Assembly: GCF_032854445.1 (NCBI RefSeq)
Contig: NC_088295.1
Span: 71,698,028 to 71,762,027, forward strand
DNA from: Liolophura sinensis
Taxonomy: Eukaryota; Mollusca; Polyplacophora; Chitonida; Chitonidae
Reading direction: 5' to 3'
DNA: 64,000 nt
Shown here: positions 13,009 to 26,385 of the stretch, piece after piece
Position numbering within the stretch: the first letter of the stretch is position 1
Layout: the number at the start of each line of letters is the position of its first letter
The notes under the pieces: generated by a model
What the model was told of the DNA's origin: nothing
The model's database searches: none
The model's input: only the letters and a program-made list of their open reading frames with translations
Program-made: the position numbers and the translations under genes

Positions 13009-16000
13009 CACCTTGCATAGAATACCTTTGCTGGCAAGTAAACACACGGAAATCGTCACGGATTGGCCATCTATCCTTCGAGGAGTGAGAGTTGAAAAAT
13101 AGAAATTACGGAAATAGACGAGTTCGATGTAATTGTTTGGCATTTCCATGTCTGTACATTGTCAGATTATAACGTATAAACCAAAGCCGACAGAGGTTGA
13201 GTTTTCCTTATTTGCTTTAGCGCTAGTACAAGTAAATGAAAGTTGAGAAATTACATTCATAACATTTAACACATAGGCAATGGGTTTGCTCTTGGTGTTG
13301 ATGAATACAACACACTCTCAGTCGATAATCTTTAGCACTGAACACTGGGCTGCAATGTACAATCATTCAAAACAAAGATTAACGAAATTTCAAACTTTTA
13401 TCTTGTCTGGAACCGATTTTAGAGCTAGTCTGATTCTTAGGTCACAATTACTTCACCCACATAATCGAAATCATGCTAAAGTATTTATTTATGAATTTAG
13501 ATATCTCACGGGGCGATGTAATTTAATATTTAATTGTATGACCCCTAGCCTCGGGGTTAAGCGGAATTAGACACAATCATGAGGCCTCATGTGCCAGAGA
13601 TTCTGGCCGTTCTGTTCGTATTTACTAACAAGAGAATTACAACCATTGTAAAACTCAGGAAACTTAGAGTGAAGGCATTTGATGGAATAACCTTGACAGA
13701 CTAGTTTTTGTAGTAATAACAGATAGGATCAAACAAATGCTAACGAAATATGTGCACGCCATATGCAGGACCCTTCGGTATATTGCAGTTCAATTAAAGA
13801 TAATTTACAGTGCCAAATTGAAACTGGCCCTCGTCTCGTAAATTCTGAGAGAGAGGATACCGTTTTGATGTTTGTACAAATTCAGGTCCAGGTATTATGT
13901 AACATCTGTAGAGCCTGTGGTTTCCTTTATATCCCACGTAGGTGGATGTATATCTATATCATTTGCTTTAAATGGATTGTTTAAAGTTAACTGATCATCA
14001 ATATACCGTTTAGAAAATGAAAAGATCGGGCCAGGTGAGGATTACTCTTCAATTGTTTCTGTCGTATTCATATGAGGACAGGTATAGATCGGCAAAAAGG
14101 GGGGCCACAAATTGTACTCATGAAAATACCTATGCACTGTTGATATATGGTTTCCTCGAAATTCACATAGATGTTATTAACGAGAAATTCAAGCAACTCG
14201 ATGAACAACGTAACATTCCATGGACTGTAACCCTTGTATATAGTGGAACTGAAGAAGGCTGTGTTTGCCTTTGACTTTATTGCGACGGTGTCCAGTTTTA
14301 TTAACCACCGATACAATTAGCGAAGGAATTTTTTGAATTAACTCTTTGTGAGGAATCGCAGTTCTAAGAGGAGAAATCACCGTTTGTCAGTGGTGATACA
14401 CTGACAAAGTCTGGTCAAAGTTCTGTAGCTTTGCGACTGATTATTTATAACATTCAATGAGGTGATTCCCAGGTGACGTACATTCAAGAGGATTATAATT
14501 TGTGAAGTGACGAAAGGTTTCGATATCGTTATGGGTCCTTAAGAACGGCATGTGGGTTGCGTATATATCTCGTAATATTTGCCTCATATCCTGGATTATT
14601 TTTTAAACCCTGCGTATTGTGTGATAATTACACAAAGCACTTCATTCCCAAGCCTCTTACATTTTATAGTCAGTACAGTTCTCTTGTAAATGAAATACTG
14701 GCAGGGCGCCCATAGTCTCTGACTCTGATTCGTGATAATGTTTAATCCTGATTCACATCAATGAAGATTTAAATCTTTTTTTCTGTGATGAACTGAAACA
14801 TCATCGACTTCACGTTTTGAATTGTCACTATTCGCCATTGTAAATGTACATTCATAATGTTTTAGTCGCTCTTTAGAAAATCTGTAGTGTGCATCTTGAC
14901 AAATTTCAAATGAATACAATAGACACACCTGCCTTATGTCAAAGACTAAACTTTTGATATAATACTGATGTGCCTATTCTTCTGCAACATGTTAAACCAG
15001 AAGTTTGATAAATATTTAAATCATCTGTACAACTATACATACATCAAGAATGGAAAGATGACTAATATACACCACAAAGACTAGTTATGGTTGTATATAT
15101 AGACCAAGAAAATAGGATGTCAATCTGAACCTTCAGTTTTGATCATTTTTATTTTATGTGTAACTTACAAATAAAATGTGTTATTATATGAAAATAACAT
15201 TTTCGATATTCTCCTGATAAACAAGTATCACCGAGGGATTTGGCATTGTTTCATGTTATCGTTTGTTAAATGTAATGATTACACAATATTTTGAGTAATA
15301 CCTAGTACCCCTTGTGCAATAGTGCCTGTGGGTGTATAAGATTCAACGCTTTCTATTTGCCAACAGTCATAGTCGCTGTTCTAGTTTTACTTCCCGTACA
15401 CTTATCGTAATGACACGTGAATGGGTAAATTGGCGTTTGCCGACATTTAACTTGTCCTGATAAACTTGCAATCGTGACTCCACTATTCTATTCGAACAAT
15501 ATTTACTGATGTTAACCATAGGTGTAAATTGTTATAAGAAAAATCGTGGCAAGAAATAACCAATCATCGTTAATAAACAGTTCGCATACCTTGAAAACGC
15601 CTACGAAGCAGCAAATATGAGTTTTGCTTGATCGCATTTTTGTCATTTGACGTCTTCCAGAAATATTAGGAATTGTGGAATTGGATTCAGTGAGGCTTGA
15701 CGATTGTGAAGGATAATAGCAAGAATACGTTACATCTACTTCTGTTCTTGTCCCGTATAATACGTCCACATCCAGTATTCTGTCCTTGGAAGATTTTACT
15801 TCATTAAATGTGTAATATTCATTAAACTGATATTTAATTAGATTTACTTACCGTTACGAAATATACTAAGAAACTCACACTCACAACACCACAGCGAGAT
15901 GTTCACCGTGGTTTCATACAGGGTGTCCTGACCTTCTGCCCCTTGCATTTGATCACAGTTTTTTGGGTTTTTTTTTTTATTGTTTGTTGGTTTTTTGTTT

Positions 16001-16312
16001 TGTATTTTTGACATGATGTTCATTGGATAGAGTATATCCGCATTTTCTTACACTTGAACCCTTTCCGTCGAGCGTCATAGAGCTAATTTTGACTCCTTCT
16101 ATTCTCAACTACAGTTTCATCCAATGTATTAACAGTACGATTTTGTTCCCTTACAGCCGCGCAAGCCATACGGTTAGTTAGTCGTTCGTGTGTGTGTTTT
16201 TTGTTACCCATCCAGTAGTATCACGTTGCTGAGTCATAATAGGAAAAAGAGTGTGGACACTAGTTTGCTCTGGAAATCTGTGAAATAACCTGGAAGCGAA
16301 AAAAATTGATTT
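13009..16312. other. gene-free sequence
   Basis: No supported gene or array. The sequence is AT-rich with a T-homopolymer region near 15960-16000. Confidence 0.45.
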
Positions 16313-16462
16313 ATTTTATTTTTCTGACTGCTGCTTTACGCCGTACTGAAGAATATTTTACTTATACCACGACGGCCAGCATTATGGTGGGAGGAAAACG
16401 GCCACAACCAGGGCGCAACCCACGACCATCCACAGATTGCTGGCAGACGTTCCCACGTATCT
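16313..16462 (-). repeat. SINE family A fragment (reverse)
   Basis: Tail and body of SINE family A (CTTTACGCCGTACTGAAGAA, then CAGCATTATGGTGGGAGG). It is truncated before the tRNA-like head. Confidence 0.8.
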
Positions 16463-17035
16463 CTAAAGTTGAAGAGTGTGCTATCAACGATTGTGAAGGT
16501 ATCTCTTTGTTCGTATACCGTTTAATTCTATATTCCTTTGTAATCACATATAGGTTGCTCTCTGGCTTTGTAGTAACACAGAAAGAAGACCGATTATCTA
16601 TCTAAAAACAAATAGGTCATTCCTTCCTCACCATATTATGGCTGGTTGGAGATTTCGGCCTGGTGTATTCGATGTGCAAAAGTAAGACAATATTACAAAA
16701 TTAACGATACTGATATCGTCTATATTGATATACCTTATTCATAGCTAAAATTGGTAACAAAATTCGCTTCCATTTATACATTTCATTACACGAGAAATGA
16801 AAGATCATCTAACTTTTCCATAGCATAAGTCCTGTTGCATTTACGAGAAAAACATCACGTCGATGGCTTTGGCATTGTTTGTTGCTGGCAATCGAACAGA
16901 CATAAAAGTTTGATTCAAAGCTATCGCTGCCTATAAGCAGATAACTACTGTACACAAGGTGTAATGGTCAAGAATACCCGCTTGTAAACGTCCATAGGCG
17001 ATTTAAGTACGATAACTATCAGTCTCCAGGATTTG

Positions 17036-17106
17036 ATTAGTGTTTTACGCCATTGTCAAGAATATTTATAACCGACGGCGGTCAACAGGACAGTGGGAGG
17101 AAATTG
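17036..17106 (-). repeat. SINE family A short fragment (reverse)
   Basis: About 70 bp of the tail and adjoining body, starting with GATTAGTGTTTTACGCCATT. It is diverged. Confidence 0.6.
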
Positions 17107-17779
17107 GGTATTGGGATAATAATTATCAACAACGAACAATGTTCTTCTGATATATGCTCTTTATGCATTTGAGTCTTTAGGGTGGACCAGGCCTCGATCT
17201 GTTCATTATCACTAAGTCATGTGATTGTGTGATTGAGGCTTTATAGACCATCTTTAACAGAACTGGGCCAGTTACAAGTTTCATGCACAACTGTACTTTG
17301 GTTGAATTCAGCGCATCTCCTTGCACAAATTTCGGAATCGGATAAGTAAAAAAGCGAAATCTTTCCAAAAAAACATGACTTTGAACAAATAACATGAGGA
17401 AAACGGACGCATTGTTGATCCTTGCACTGGACAGAGACCAGGGAAAAAGCGACCTTCCCCAGGATATTTAAGAGGGTTGGTCACATTGCACTGACGTTTT
17501 GTTAGATATAATAACACCGTATTTTGAGTAATTCTGGAATAAACTGCAATTAACATTGCTACACTATTTTGCCTAATTCTGCTTAACCCATGACGCCAGG
17601 GGATGTATAGGTTGCTACTATTTACTTAAACAGTTAAAAGTTCAGCTGAAGTAAACCGTTAAGGAACCAACTACCACACCATCGTCACTGTTCTGGTTTA
17701 CCTTGCTATGCTGTAGATTTGTTTATATTTTGTATAATTGCCCGAATAAGTTAGCCTTCAACCCTTATGAAAGAAGATT

Positions 17780-18271
17780 CTCATCCGACAGATATCAGTC
17801 GTCACACCAAAATTAATGCCAGTCGATCTACTAAAACTGGACGACCCAGGTGATACCAGCCGACCTACCAAAACTGGACGATCCAGGTGATACCAGTCGA
17901 CCTACCAAAACTGGTCGATCCAGGTGATATCAGTCGACATACCAAAACTGGACGATCCAGGTGATATCAGTCGACATACCAAAACTGGACGATCCAGGTG
18001 ATACCAGTCGACATACCAAAACGGAACGATCCAGGTGATACCACTCGACATACCAAAACTGGACGATCCAGGTGATACCAGTCGATCTACTAAAACTGGA
18101 CGATCCAGGTGATACCAGTCGATCTACTAAAACTGGATGACCCAGGTGATATCAGTCGACCTAAAAAAAACTGGACGACCCAGGTGATATCAGTCGACAT
18201 ACCAACACTGGACGACCCAGGTGATAGTCGACCTACCAAAACTAGAAGACCCAGGTGATATCAGTCGACTT
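17780..18271. repeat. 37-bp minisatellite
   Basis: About 13 tandem copies of a 37-bp unit: GTGATACCAGTCGACATACC followed by AAAACTGGACGATCCAG. Copies differ mainly by GTCGAC/GTCGAT and GACGATCC/GACGACCC. No coding interpretation. Confidence 0.93.
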
Positions 18272-19256
18272 CCGTATAATTCGTGATGTAACTCCCACGT
18301 ATCTCCTTAATATTACATAAGGTATATTAATTTGTACTACATTACAGTAGATTCACTACTTTAATTCATTTATTTGTAAAATAAGAAATTCTTGACTGTT
18401 AAAAAGAAAGAAGTAAATACTTTAAACAGATAGATTCAGTTGTATACTGAAGTAGACAGCAACAGACACTTGTTTACTTCAGTTCACCATTCAAAAACAT
18501 TTCCAAAATTTCTAATTTGATTGACATAAAAGTTTTTCAATACCAATCAAAATGCATTCCTTCAAGGCATTTCTTAAACTCTGGTTCAAAACCAGATTTC
18601 AGTTTATTAGAATTATGGAATACGAAAACGTCATTTAAAAAGATGTAATAAAGTACATTGAAATTGCCTACGTTGGCATGGAGTGGGTTTTGACAGCCAG
18701 TTCCCGACTATAAGTGACCATTTAAATCTACAAGTGCACTTCACCTGTACTTTATCTTTTGCACTCATGTTGGAGGAAGTTTATACCATTTAAGTTTTGA
18801 TTTAATTTTACAATTACTGAAGTATTTACATAATGAGTTGAAGTAGAGTGAACTGCGACAATGTAAATGCATTCTACTGTCTTGCCTAGTGCAGCTATTT
18901 TTTGTTTTACATGTGTTCACAAACAGAAAGAAGTTTGATATCCCTCCAAGACATGGAGCTGGTGCTGTGAAAGTTCATACGGGCTGTGACTTAATGTGTC
19001 GTCACATACCAGCGACAGGGTATTCTATAGACAGACCAGCAGTAACAAGAACTGAACCCTCTGTGACGGCTTACACGATTGTTTACATTGACCTATGCTT
19101 TCAAACGGACTGTCCTTTCTTGGGTAGTATAAATACAACGGACTCTGATCTGTGAGCTGTCGAAGTATCGAAATATCGTGTCTGTTTAGCTCTGCCACGA
19201 GTCGCAGAGGACATGGGTCCACAGTTTCTACCTCATTTCTAATAGTTTATGGACAT
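18272..19256. other. gene-free sequence, probably 3' flank of the gene at 19547-21195
   Basis: No supported exon. The right part would be 3' UTR or flank of the minus-strand gene whose stop codon is at 19547. Confidence 0.4.
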
Positions 19257-19262
19257 TTTATT
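19257..19262 (-). terminator. candidate poly(A) signal
   Basis: AATAAA on the minus strand, about 285 nt downstream of the stop codon at 19547-19549. It is the first canonical hexamer I found in that direction. Confidence 0.35.
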
Positions 19263-19546
19263 TGACGAAATTCTTCTCCATGGCATTTACAAGAAACAAG
19301 GGTGCAATGAGAAGGTCCTGTATACAGCTTTTCTTTGCAGATCCACAGACCAGAATCCTTTACCACGGATGTTTTTTTTTATGCACTTATTGGCCAGTTA
19401 GTATGCGCTTCCTGTGATATACCATTTTTCATGGCAGCCGTAAAAGTTAGTGTAAGCAATAATATATTTAACAAGTGCTGATGGGCCTTCGGCCTTCTCT
19501 GTCAGGCTTTTAGTTCGTGTGTAAATTATTGAAAAATCGCTGGTTG

Positions 19547-21195
19547 TTATACGCCCTTGCTGCTGTTGGTGTCACTGTATAATGTATCAGTCTCTGATTG
19601 GCCAACTAATGCTGCTGATAAGGCCAAGATTTCTTCATCTGCGCAAGCCAATTTGGTAACTAAACTGCTAACACTGGCTTCTGGATCTTCATTCAGGAGC
19701 TGCCTTGCTAATTCCGGAGGAGGATCCTTACTTGTAGGATGGAAAGGCCATTTATCATACATTTGTATGAAGCAGGACCTTAGGATGTCATCTCTCAACA
19801 AGCCCGCTAGTTCAGTCTGGATCTTACTGCTTTCAGAAACATATTCTTCCTGTCTCCTGGAAAGAAGAATGAAAACTGTAGCTAGCTCCCATACAGGTTT
19901 TTGGAAGTCTCGACTATCTCAAAAGTATAACCAAAAAAAATGACATTTTTCAAGTAACAAATATACATAAAATTCATTCAAACAAATACCCTGCCCCCAT
20001 GTGACTCCCAAAACACAGCCAAATGCCAAATAAAACTACTACAAGATTCCCTTTATGGCCATGAAGATAAATTAAACATTATTTTCAGTTTGTTGTTATC
20101 TCACCAGTTTTGAAATACTGCTCCTTCCTCGAGGATTGTTTTGAAATTACCACAGGTTAGGAGGGTCTAAAAGCTGAAAAACCACCCACATTCCATGCAC
20201 ATGGCAGCGACGTGCACGATGACGTTTTCACCAAGCCTTCTCTGACAACAGAACTCTATTCTAAACATAAGTCCGGCAATAAACTACTGAAGACAGTACT
20301 CATCAAGGTTAGGCCTTAATAGTTGCTCCTTGGTTCCATCGATTTCCAAATTTTTCTTCCAGGCCACAAATGCCTTTGAAAATAAAATACAGCAACATTT
20401 GAACTAAAATTTATTATGAAGACATTAATACCATCTATAGTTGCTAAGAAAGTGGCAATTGCATGCTAAATATGGTATTCAAAATTAAAAGACGATATGA
20501 TCTAAGAGAAAAATTATGAAATCAAAGCATAATAACGAAATGTTCAACTAATTTTGTTAATCCACTGTACTCTTTTTAATCCACTGCACAAAATGATAAG
20601 AGGTAATGAGGCTATAATTATCCTTATCTGACTTTTTAACCTAACAAAAGGTAGTCTCAGACAAGTAAGCTAGCCTTATTCATATTAATTACAATTGATA
20701 AAAAGGACTTCATTAGATATTAATTACTGTATATGGTTAGGCATGCATTTCATGATGCAATTTTAGTATTGGCAAACCACTATTTAATATTAATTCTATT
20801 TATTGAATTATACCACATATATAGACAAGAGAAGACAAGCAAAGACAACTGTGCATGTATAGTATAAATACCCTTACACTGGTGGGGGGGGAGAACTGAA
20901 AGAAAATTTGCAAAAAATAAACACGATAAGAAATATGTTTAATCCGATAAATGAAACAACAACAACCAAAGTACAACTTCTCAAACGTCAGGTAAACTAC
21001 ATAACAAGCAATACAAACATTTTTGTCTTATGATTATTAATATAATTTACCACCTCACAATTAACCAGCTTAATTATTATAAGCCAGTATAGGCCTAATA
21101 ATTGATTCACTTGCCTTGAAATGAACTTTTCCAGAGTTCCATGTTTGTTTTCCCCTCAGCATAAGGTACTTTTTTTTAGTGCTATCGAGGACCAT
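19547..21195 (-). CDS. unidentified 3-exon gene, 154-aa product
   Basis: Exons 21195-21115, 20373-20300 and 19856-19547 join in frame to encode 154 residues. I do not recognise the family. Intron 1 is of the GC-AG class: the donor is AAG|GCAAGTG, the exact GC-donor consensus, and the acceptor is TTTTCAAAG|G. Intron 2 is GA|GTACTG to CTTTCCAG|G, and both phases agree. The product starts MVLDSTKKKYLML, is basic at the N-terminus and acidic in the C-terminal half, and has a proline run (DPPPELARQLL) near residue 100. It has no signal peptide or membrane segment and ends in DTNSSKGV. The start is uncertain. An 8-A run just after it separates this frame from an overlapping open frame (21156-21356) reading MNHEKFRLWSSIALKK, which could be the true N-terminus if the run is mis-sized. 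The last exon is the strongest part. Confidence 0.5.
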
Positions 21196-24100
21196 AATCT
21201 AAACTTCTCGTGATTCATGGCATTAAAATCCACTCCAACATTGGCATCAAAAACATTCCTCGATTGACTGGTCTGGGAAGAGGGTTTAACCTCCCACCCC
21301 CTTTTCCTTCGGAGGAGAAAGGTTTTGGTCCCTTTGGCATGTTTGAGAATGTTCACCGAACAGTGAAATGACAGCTGAGAGATTCTGATGACGAAATTTA
21401 CGTTCCAATGACCTTTTGCCTCGTTCTGAGGTTAACCTTTATGCCCATATATGGCAAACCCTGGAAAGGTGTATTGAATGAATAATTTTCCTGGTGTCTT
21501 TTTTTGTGAATCTATGGCGTCACTGGCCAAGGACCGATTAGTCTGGGACTACTACACGCAGTCTCTTGAATTATTTTAACTATTTAAAACAGAGTGACAC
21601 ACAATGACGGAAAGGCTTTGTTATTCTGAGAAAATCCTTGAAAGGGGACCATCGATGACGGAGAGAGAACAGCGATTTTTCTCGGCTTTTTAAGTTGTGA
21701 ATGTTGCGTTTATAAACTCATCTTCCAACCCAGAGCAGACCTCGCTCGTAACCTACAGCAACAAAAAAACACAGTAATCATTAAAACAGCGCACTCGTCT
21801 CCAGCAGTCGTCAAGGCGTTTTTGCAGAACTGACATCCACAGACCGCTAGCATTGATTTTTGACCACGAGAGCCAAGATGTGGCTCATGCCTTTAGATAC
21901 ATCATCGTCAGATCAACCTGTTTTTGCAGACGACTTGTTGACTGCTCCGTTAACCTTCTGTATAATGAGTGACCTTAGGGCTGTCTAGCCATTCAAGTAT
22001 ACGAGCTGGAATATACAACTTATTCCACATTAGAACTCTTTGGTATAGAAAGCAACTGGGTTTTTCCTAATCAGAAAGTTTCTGGCTATTTTTAAGGCCA
22101 TTGTAGCGAATCATTTCAAAGTGACCAATTGGTGATTTTCTACCTTAGCAAATCTTGATTAAGATAAATGTATCGGTATATGCAATATGTCATTGTAATA
22201 ACTTTGACTTGAAAAACAACTTACCTCAAGGCACACACCAAATATGGGGTGACAACTGTTTTTTCGGAACCCATTACAAATAGTTTGCTGTAATGGTTTT
22301 AGTACAAGCATGAAAAGGATATTAGCCAATAACCTCCCCAACTCTGATATATCACACTAGTGACGAAAAATTATCATCTTTACGTTAAGTGTATATCTTA
22401 CCCATTTATGCCCGTTATCAACAACCAACGAAACTCCCCTTATTTATTATTGATAGACGATATTTTAACTGCATTTTGAATAAGATATTTAACAAAGAAT
22501 GTTCTATTTCAAATAGAAGTTATTTTAAAGTCAAGAGTCAAGAGAAACGTATACATGAAACAAAACAAGTATCACCTGGAGAAAGAAGCAGGTCTCTCGT
22601 CACCAGTTCAATATAGGAAAAACTGCATCCGGTATTTTTGTTATGATATCAGTAACATAACAAAAAGCCCAGCAGAACGGTTTTGACAACCTCACACAGC
22701 CTAAAATACACGTGCTTCTTCCTTGTTTAACTCGTATTGCGCATGCTCATACTCAGTGTCTTCTAATTTTGGGGAAGGAACTTTAAAACACGCATGAATC
22801 AGAGACAATAAGCTTCCTTACACCACTCTATTTTGTAAAAGCCCCGACAACTCCGTATATGTTGTCTCACCCCATAAGGATTAAAAATTTTCTCAGCCCC
22901 TTAAGTATGTCACACAAGATCTGCGCCTGTAACAGACAACAAAGATCAGTGCTAGAGAAAACTAGAAGTATTTTTTCACCGACATCATAGTGTGATCTTC
23001 GCAAGCTGTTCGTCTGGTTTCCTAGATGTCTGAAGATAATATCAATCCATTCACATGCATCACCGTCGAATTAATCTCCAACCAGACGACTTCTCGGCTA
23101 CTTCGCTTCACCGCTATAATGATTGACTATCGGGCTGTTGAGCTGTCAAACTGGCGAATAAAAAATGGATCCTTCAAGTTATTGGGTTCTAACTGTGGAG
23201 CTCAGACGCTACAAAAATAACACTGGCAGCCATTAAGCACCACAGAAACATTTTAAATAGCTTAAAACAAAGTTAACTGTGAGTGAACTGGACTTTAACG
23301 GTTGATGACAATATTTGACTTCTGAGTTTATTCAGTCACAAATACATGTATGACAGTGTAAAACATCACAATAACATTACTATTTATAAAGGTTTTGCAC
23401 GATTTAAAAATAACTTCATACACTTATGGTTGCATTAAGTATGCAAATAAGTACTTGAGCGAATTTTCCATACCAGTGAAGGAGCATCGTAAAAAAGTGT
23501 TGTAATATTGAAATATTTAACACTCTTTGCGCATTCATGCAAAAAAGCTTAGGATTAAAAGCAACAAGATTGGGTACCAATTGTTCTGTTAATCTGGAAA
23601 AGTTGATATAGGATGACACTTTCATAAGGTCATAACTCAAACTGCAACAAAATTTCGAGGAGAGTTTCGTTGGCGCTGTTGTAATGACAAACTTTGGACT
23701 CTGTGACTGATCTTCATGAAATGCTGAAACATTCACGGCATATTGTTTAACAAGACGCTTACTGAATTAGACAATTTTTTTCCAGCTGGCAGAGAGACTG
23801 TCTATATTCTTAGACTATTAAGAGTTGGTATTTGGCAACATTTTTGGAGAATCACATTATGCTATCCGCTCACAAGAAAAAGGATATCATAATGAAAGAC
23901 CAGTGGTGAGAGGAACTTCAACATAATGATGGCTTATGAAATAGAATTCCTTGCAGATTTCTTGCTTTATGCATATCGTTCATGTCAATTATCCTAGTTA
24001 TAGGAGGCATTGTAGGATCTGGCTTATAGAATAAACGTTTGTTTTATCACGCGAAAACGTAACTCCTTCCCCAACACCACTGTAGACGTGTTATTGGTTT

Positions 24101-25359
24101 AGCAATTCAGTTTAGTTGAAGTGCCTTTGGACAAAAGCGCCATTTTGCATCAAGAAAAGAGAAATTGTTCCAGTTTTGGATTTATTGTACATGTCAGGTC
24201 TGACGAGAAGGTCTGAATATCGATATGGTGTCAGCAGATTGGACGAATAGTTGCTACCAATTGTAACTTAATATCTGTACCGAAAAAACCAAACCTATGG
24301 AAAATGGACCCATCGTTTTGTATCTATCAGTTGAAAGCATGGCTGATACATGTCCAGGGAACAAACTCAAAATACAAATCAAACCAATTACTGAACAAGA
24401 GTTGAAACTGATATCGAAATATTCAGCGTCTACACAAACAATCAGTTTCAGAAGGTATCATTTGTGGACAATGAATATTTTGTTTTAATCGGCACATATG
24501 AAAATGTGAGAAAGTGCCACTTTAAACCACTTTAAAAACATGGATGAATTGCACGTTTTACTGTCCAATGACACTTAATTGTGCCGTTACGCTGCAGATC
24601 TTGTCGCCATCAAACCCTGGGCATAATGCCCTGATGACATGTCCTTGGGAAAAGTTTAACATGGAGAATTACTTTTGCATTGTGTAATTCGCCTGCAGTG
24701 TTTAGCAGACTTGATCTTATACAGTCTCCATTACACAACGGAGTGCATACAGCTGCAGTCTTCTTTCTTTCGTTAGGGAATGGTTCTATTACAACAATTA
24801 CTCCTTTCACTTGCGACACCTATACTTACCAGTCTGCCTCAAATCACCTCAGACTGGAGCTCTGTGCCCCTTTTCAGATTTGCCAAAGTATTTTACCAGA
24901 AAGAAAGCTTTCCCCGTTTACAGTTCAGTGCACTTTTACTTTATGCTTCCTTTGCAACCTATGCAATTCCTAATCTATTCCTGCTTTACAGCAAAAGCTT
25001 CACCGAATTTTTCTCCGTAGGAAACCGGTGGAACCGGTGGAATCGCACAACTTCACCTATTAGTTGTGCGAACTGGGCTCTGTCCCCAAAAGGGGTCTTA
25101 GGCTAATTAAATATGCAGCGACCATGGCAATCGGGACAGGTTAACCAGACGACAGTTGCTACCAACTCAGCCTGCAATGGCTTTATAGAACGGGTCCTGA
25201 TCTGTTGAAGTCTGACAAGTGGGTAATAGAACTCTAGATGATCTGAACCACTTCTAGATGACTAATACGGCTTGAGAATGATTCCCATTAACTGTTCATG
25301 TAAGGATCGGGTGAAATGTTGTGCGAACAAGAAACTTTCCTTATATCAATAATACCAAA
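21196..25359. other. gene-free sequence
   Basis: May include the 5' flank of the minus-strand gene ending at 19547. Open frames at 24610-25106 lack splice context. No repeats of note. Confidence 0.4.
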
Positions 25360-26385
25360 GACACAGGACATTAACCTTGTGGGAACAGAGATAAATCATA
25401 CCACAGACACAGGATATTTACCTTGTGGGAACAGAGATAAATCATACCACACACACAGGATATTTACCTTGTGGGAACAGAGATAAATCATACCACAGAC
25501 ACAGGATATTTACCTTGTGGGAACAGAGATAAATCATACCACACACACAGGATATTTACCTTGTGGGAACAGAGATAAATCACACCACACACACAGGATA
25601 TTTACCTTGTGGGAACAGAGATAAATCACACCACACACACAGGACATTTCCCTTGTGGGAACAGAGATAAATCACACCACACACAGGATATTTACCTTGT
25701 GGGAACAGAGATAAATCACACCACACACACAGGATATTTACCTTGTGGGAACAGAGATAAATCACACCACACACACAGAACATTTACCTTGTGGGAATAG
25801 AGACAAATCACACCACACACACAGGACATTTACCTTGTGGGAACAGAGATAAATCACACCACACACACAGGATATTTACCTTGTGGGAACAGAGATAAAT
25901 CACACCACACACACACAGGACATTTACCTTGTGGGAACAGAGATAAATCATACCACACACACAGGATATTTACCTTGTGGGAACAGACATAAATCACACC
26001 ACACACACAGGATATTTACCTTGTGGGAATAGAGACAAATCGTACCACAGACACAGGACATTTACCATGTGGGAACAGAGATAAATCATACCACACACAC
26101 AGAACATTTACCTTGTGGGAATAGAGACAAATCGTACCACAGACACAGGACATTTACCATGTGGGAACAGAGATAAATCACACCACACACACAGGACATT
26201 TACCATGTGGGAACAGAGATAAATCATACCACACACACAGGACATTTACCTTGTGGGAATAGAGACAAATCGTACCACAGACACAGGACATTTACCTTGT
26301 GGGAACAGAGACAAATCGTACCACAGACACAGGACATTTACCTTGTGGGAATAAAGACAAATCGTACCACAGACACAGGAACAGA
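25360..26385. repeat. 46-bp minisatellite
   Basis: About 22 copies of a 46-bp unit: TTACCTTGTGGGAACAGAGA followed by TAAATCACACCACACACACAGGATAT. The CA-rich part varies in length. Two copy types alternate near the right end (AACAGAGATAAATC and AATAGAGACAAATC). On the minus strand each unit contains ACAAG|GTAAAT, a good match to a 5' splice site. Open frames of 60-67 aa across it are repeat products. Confidence 0.93.
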
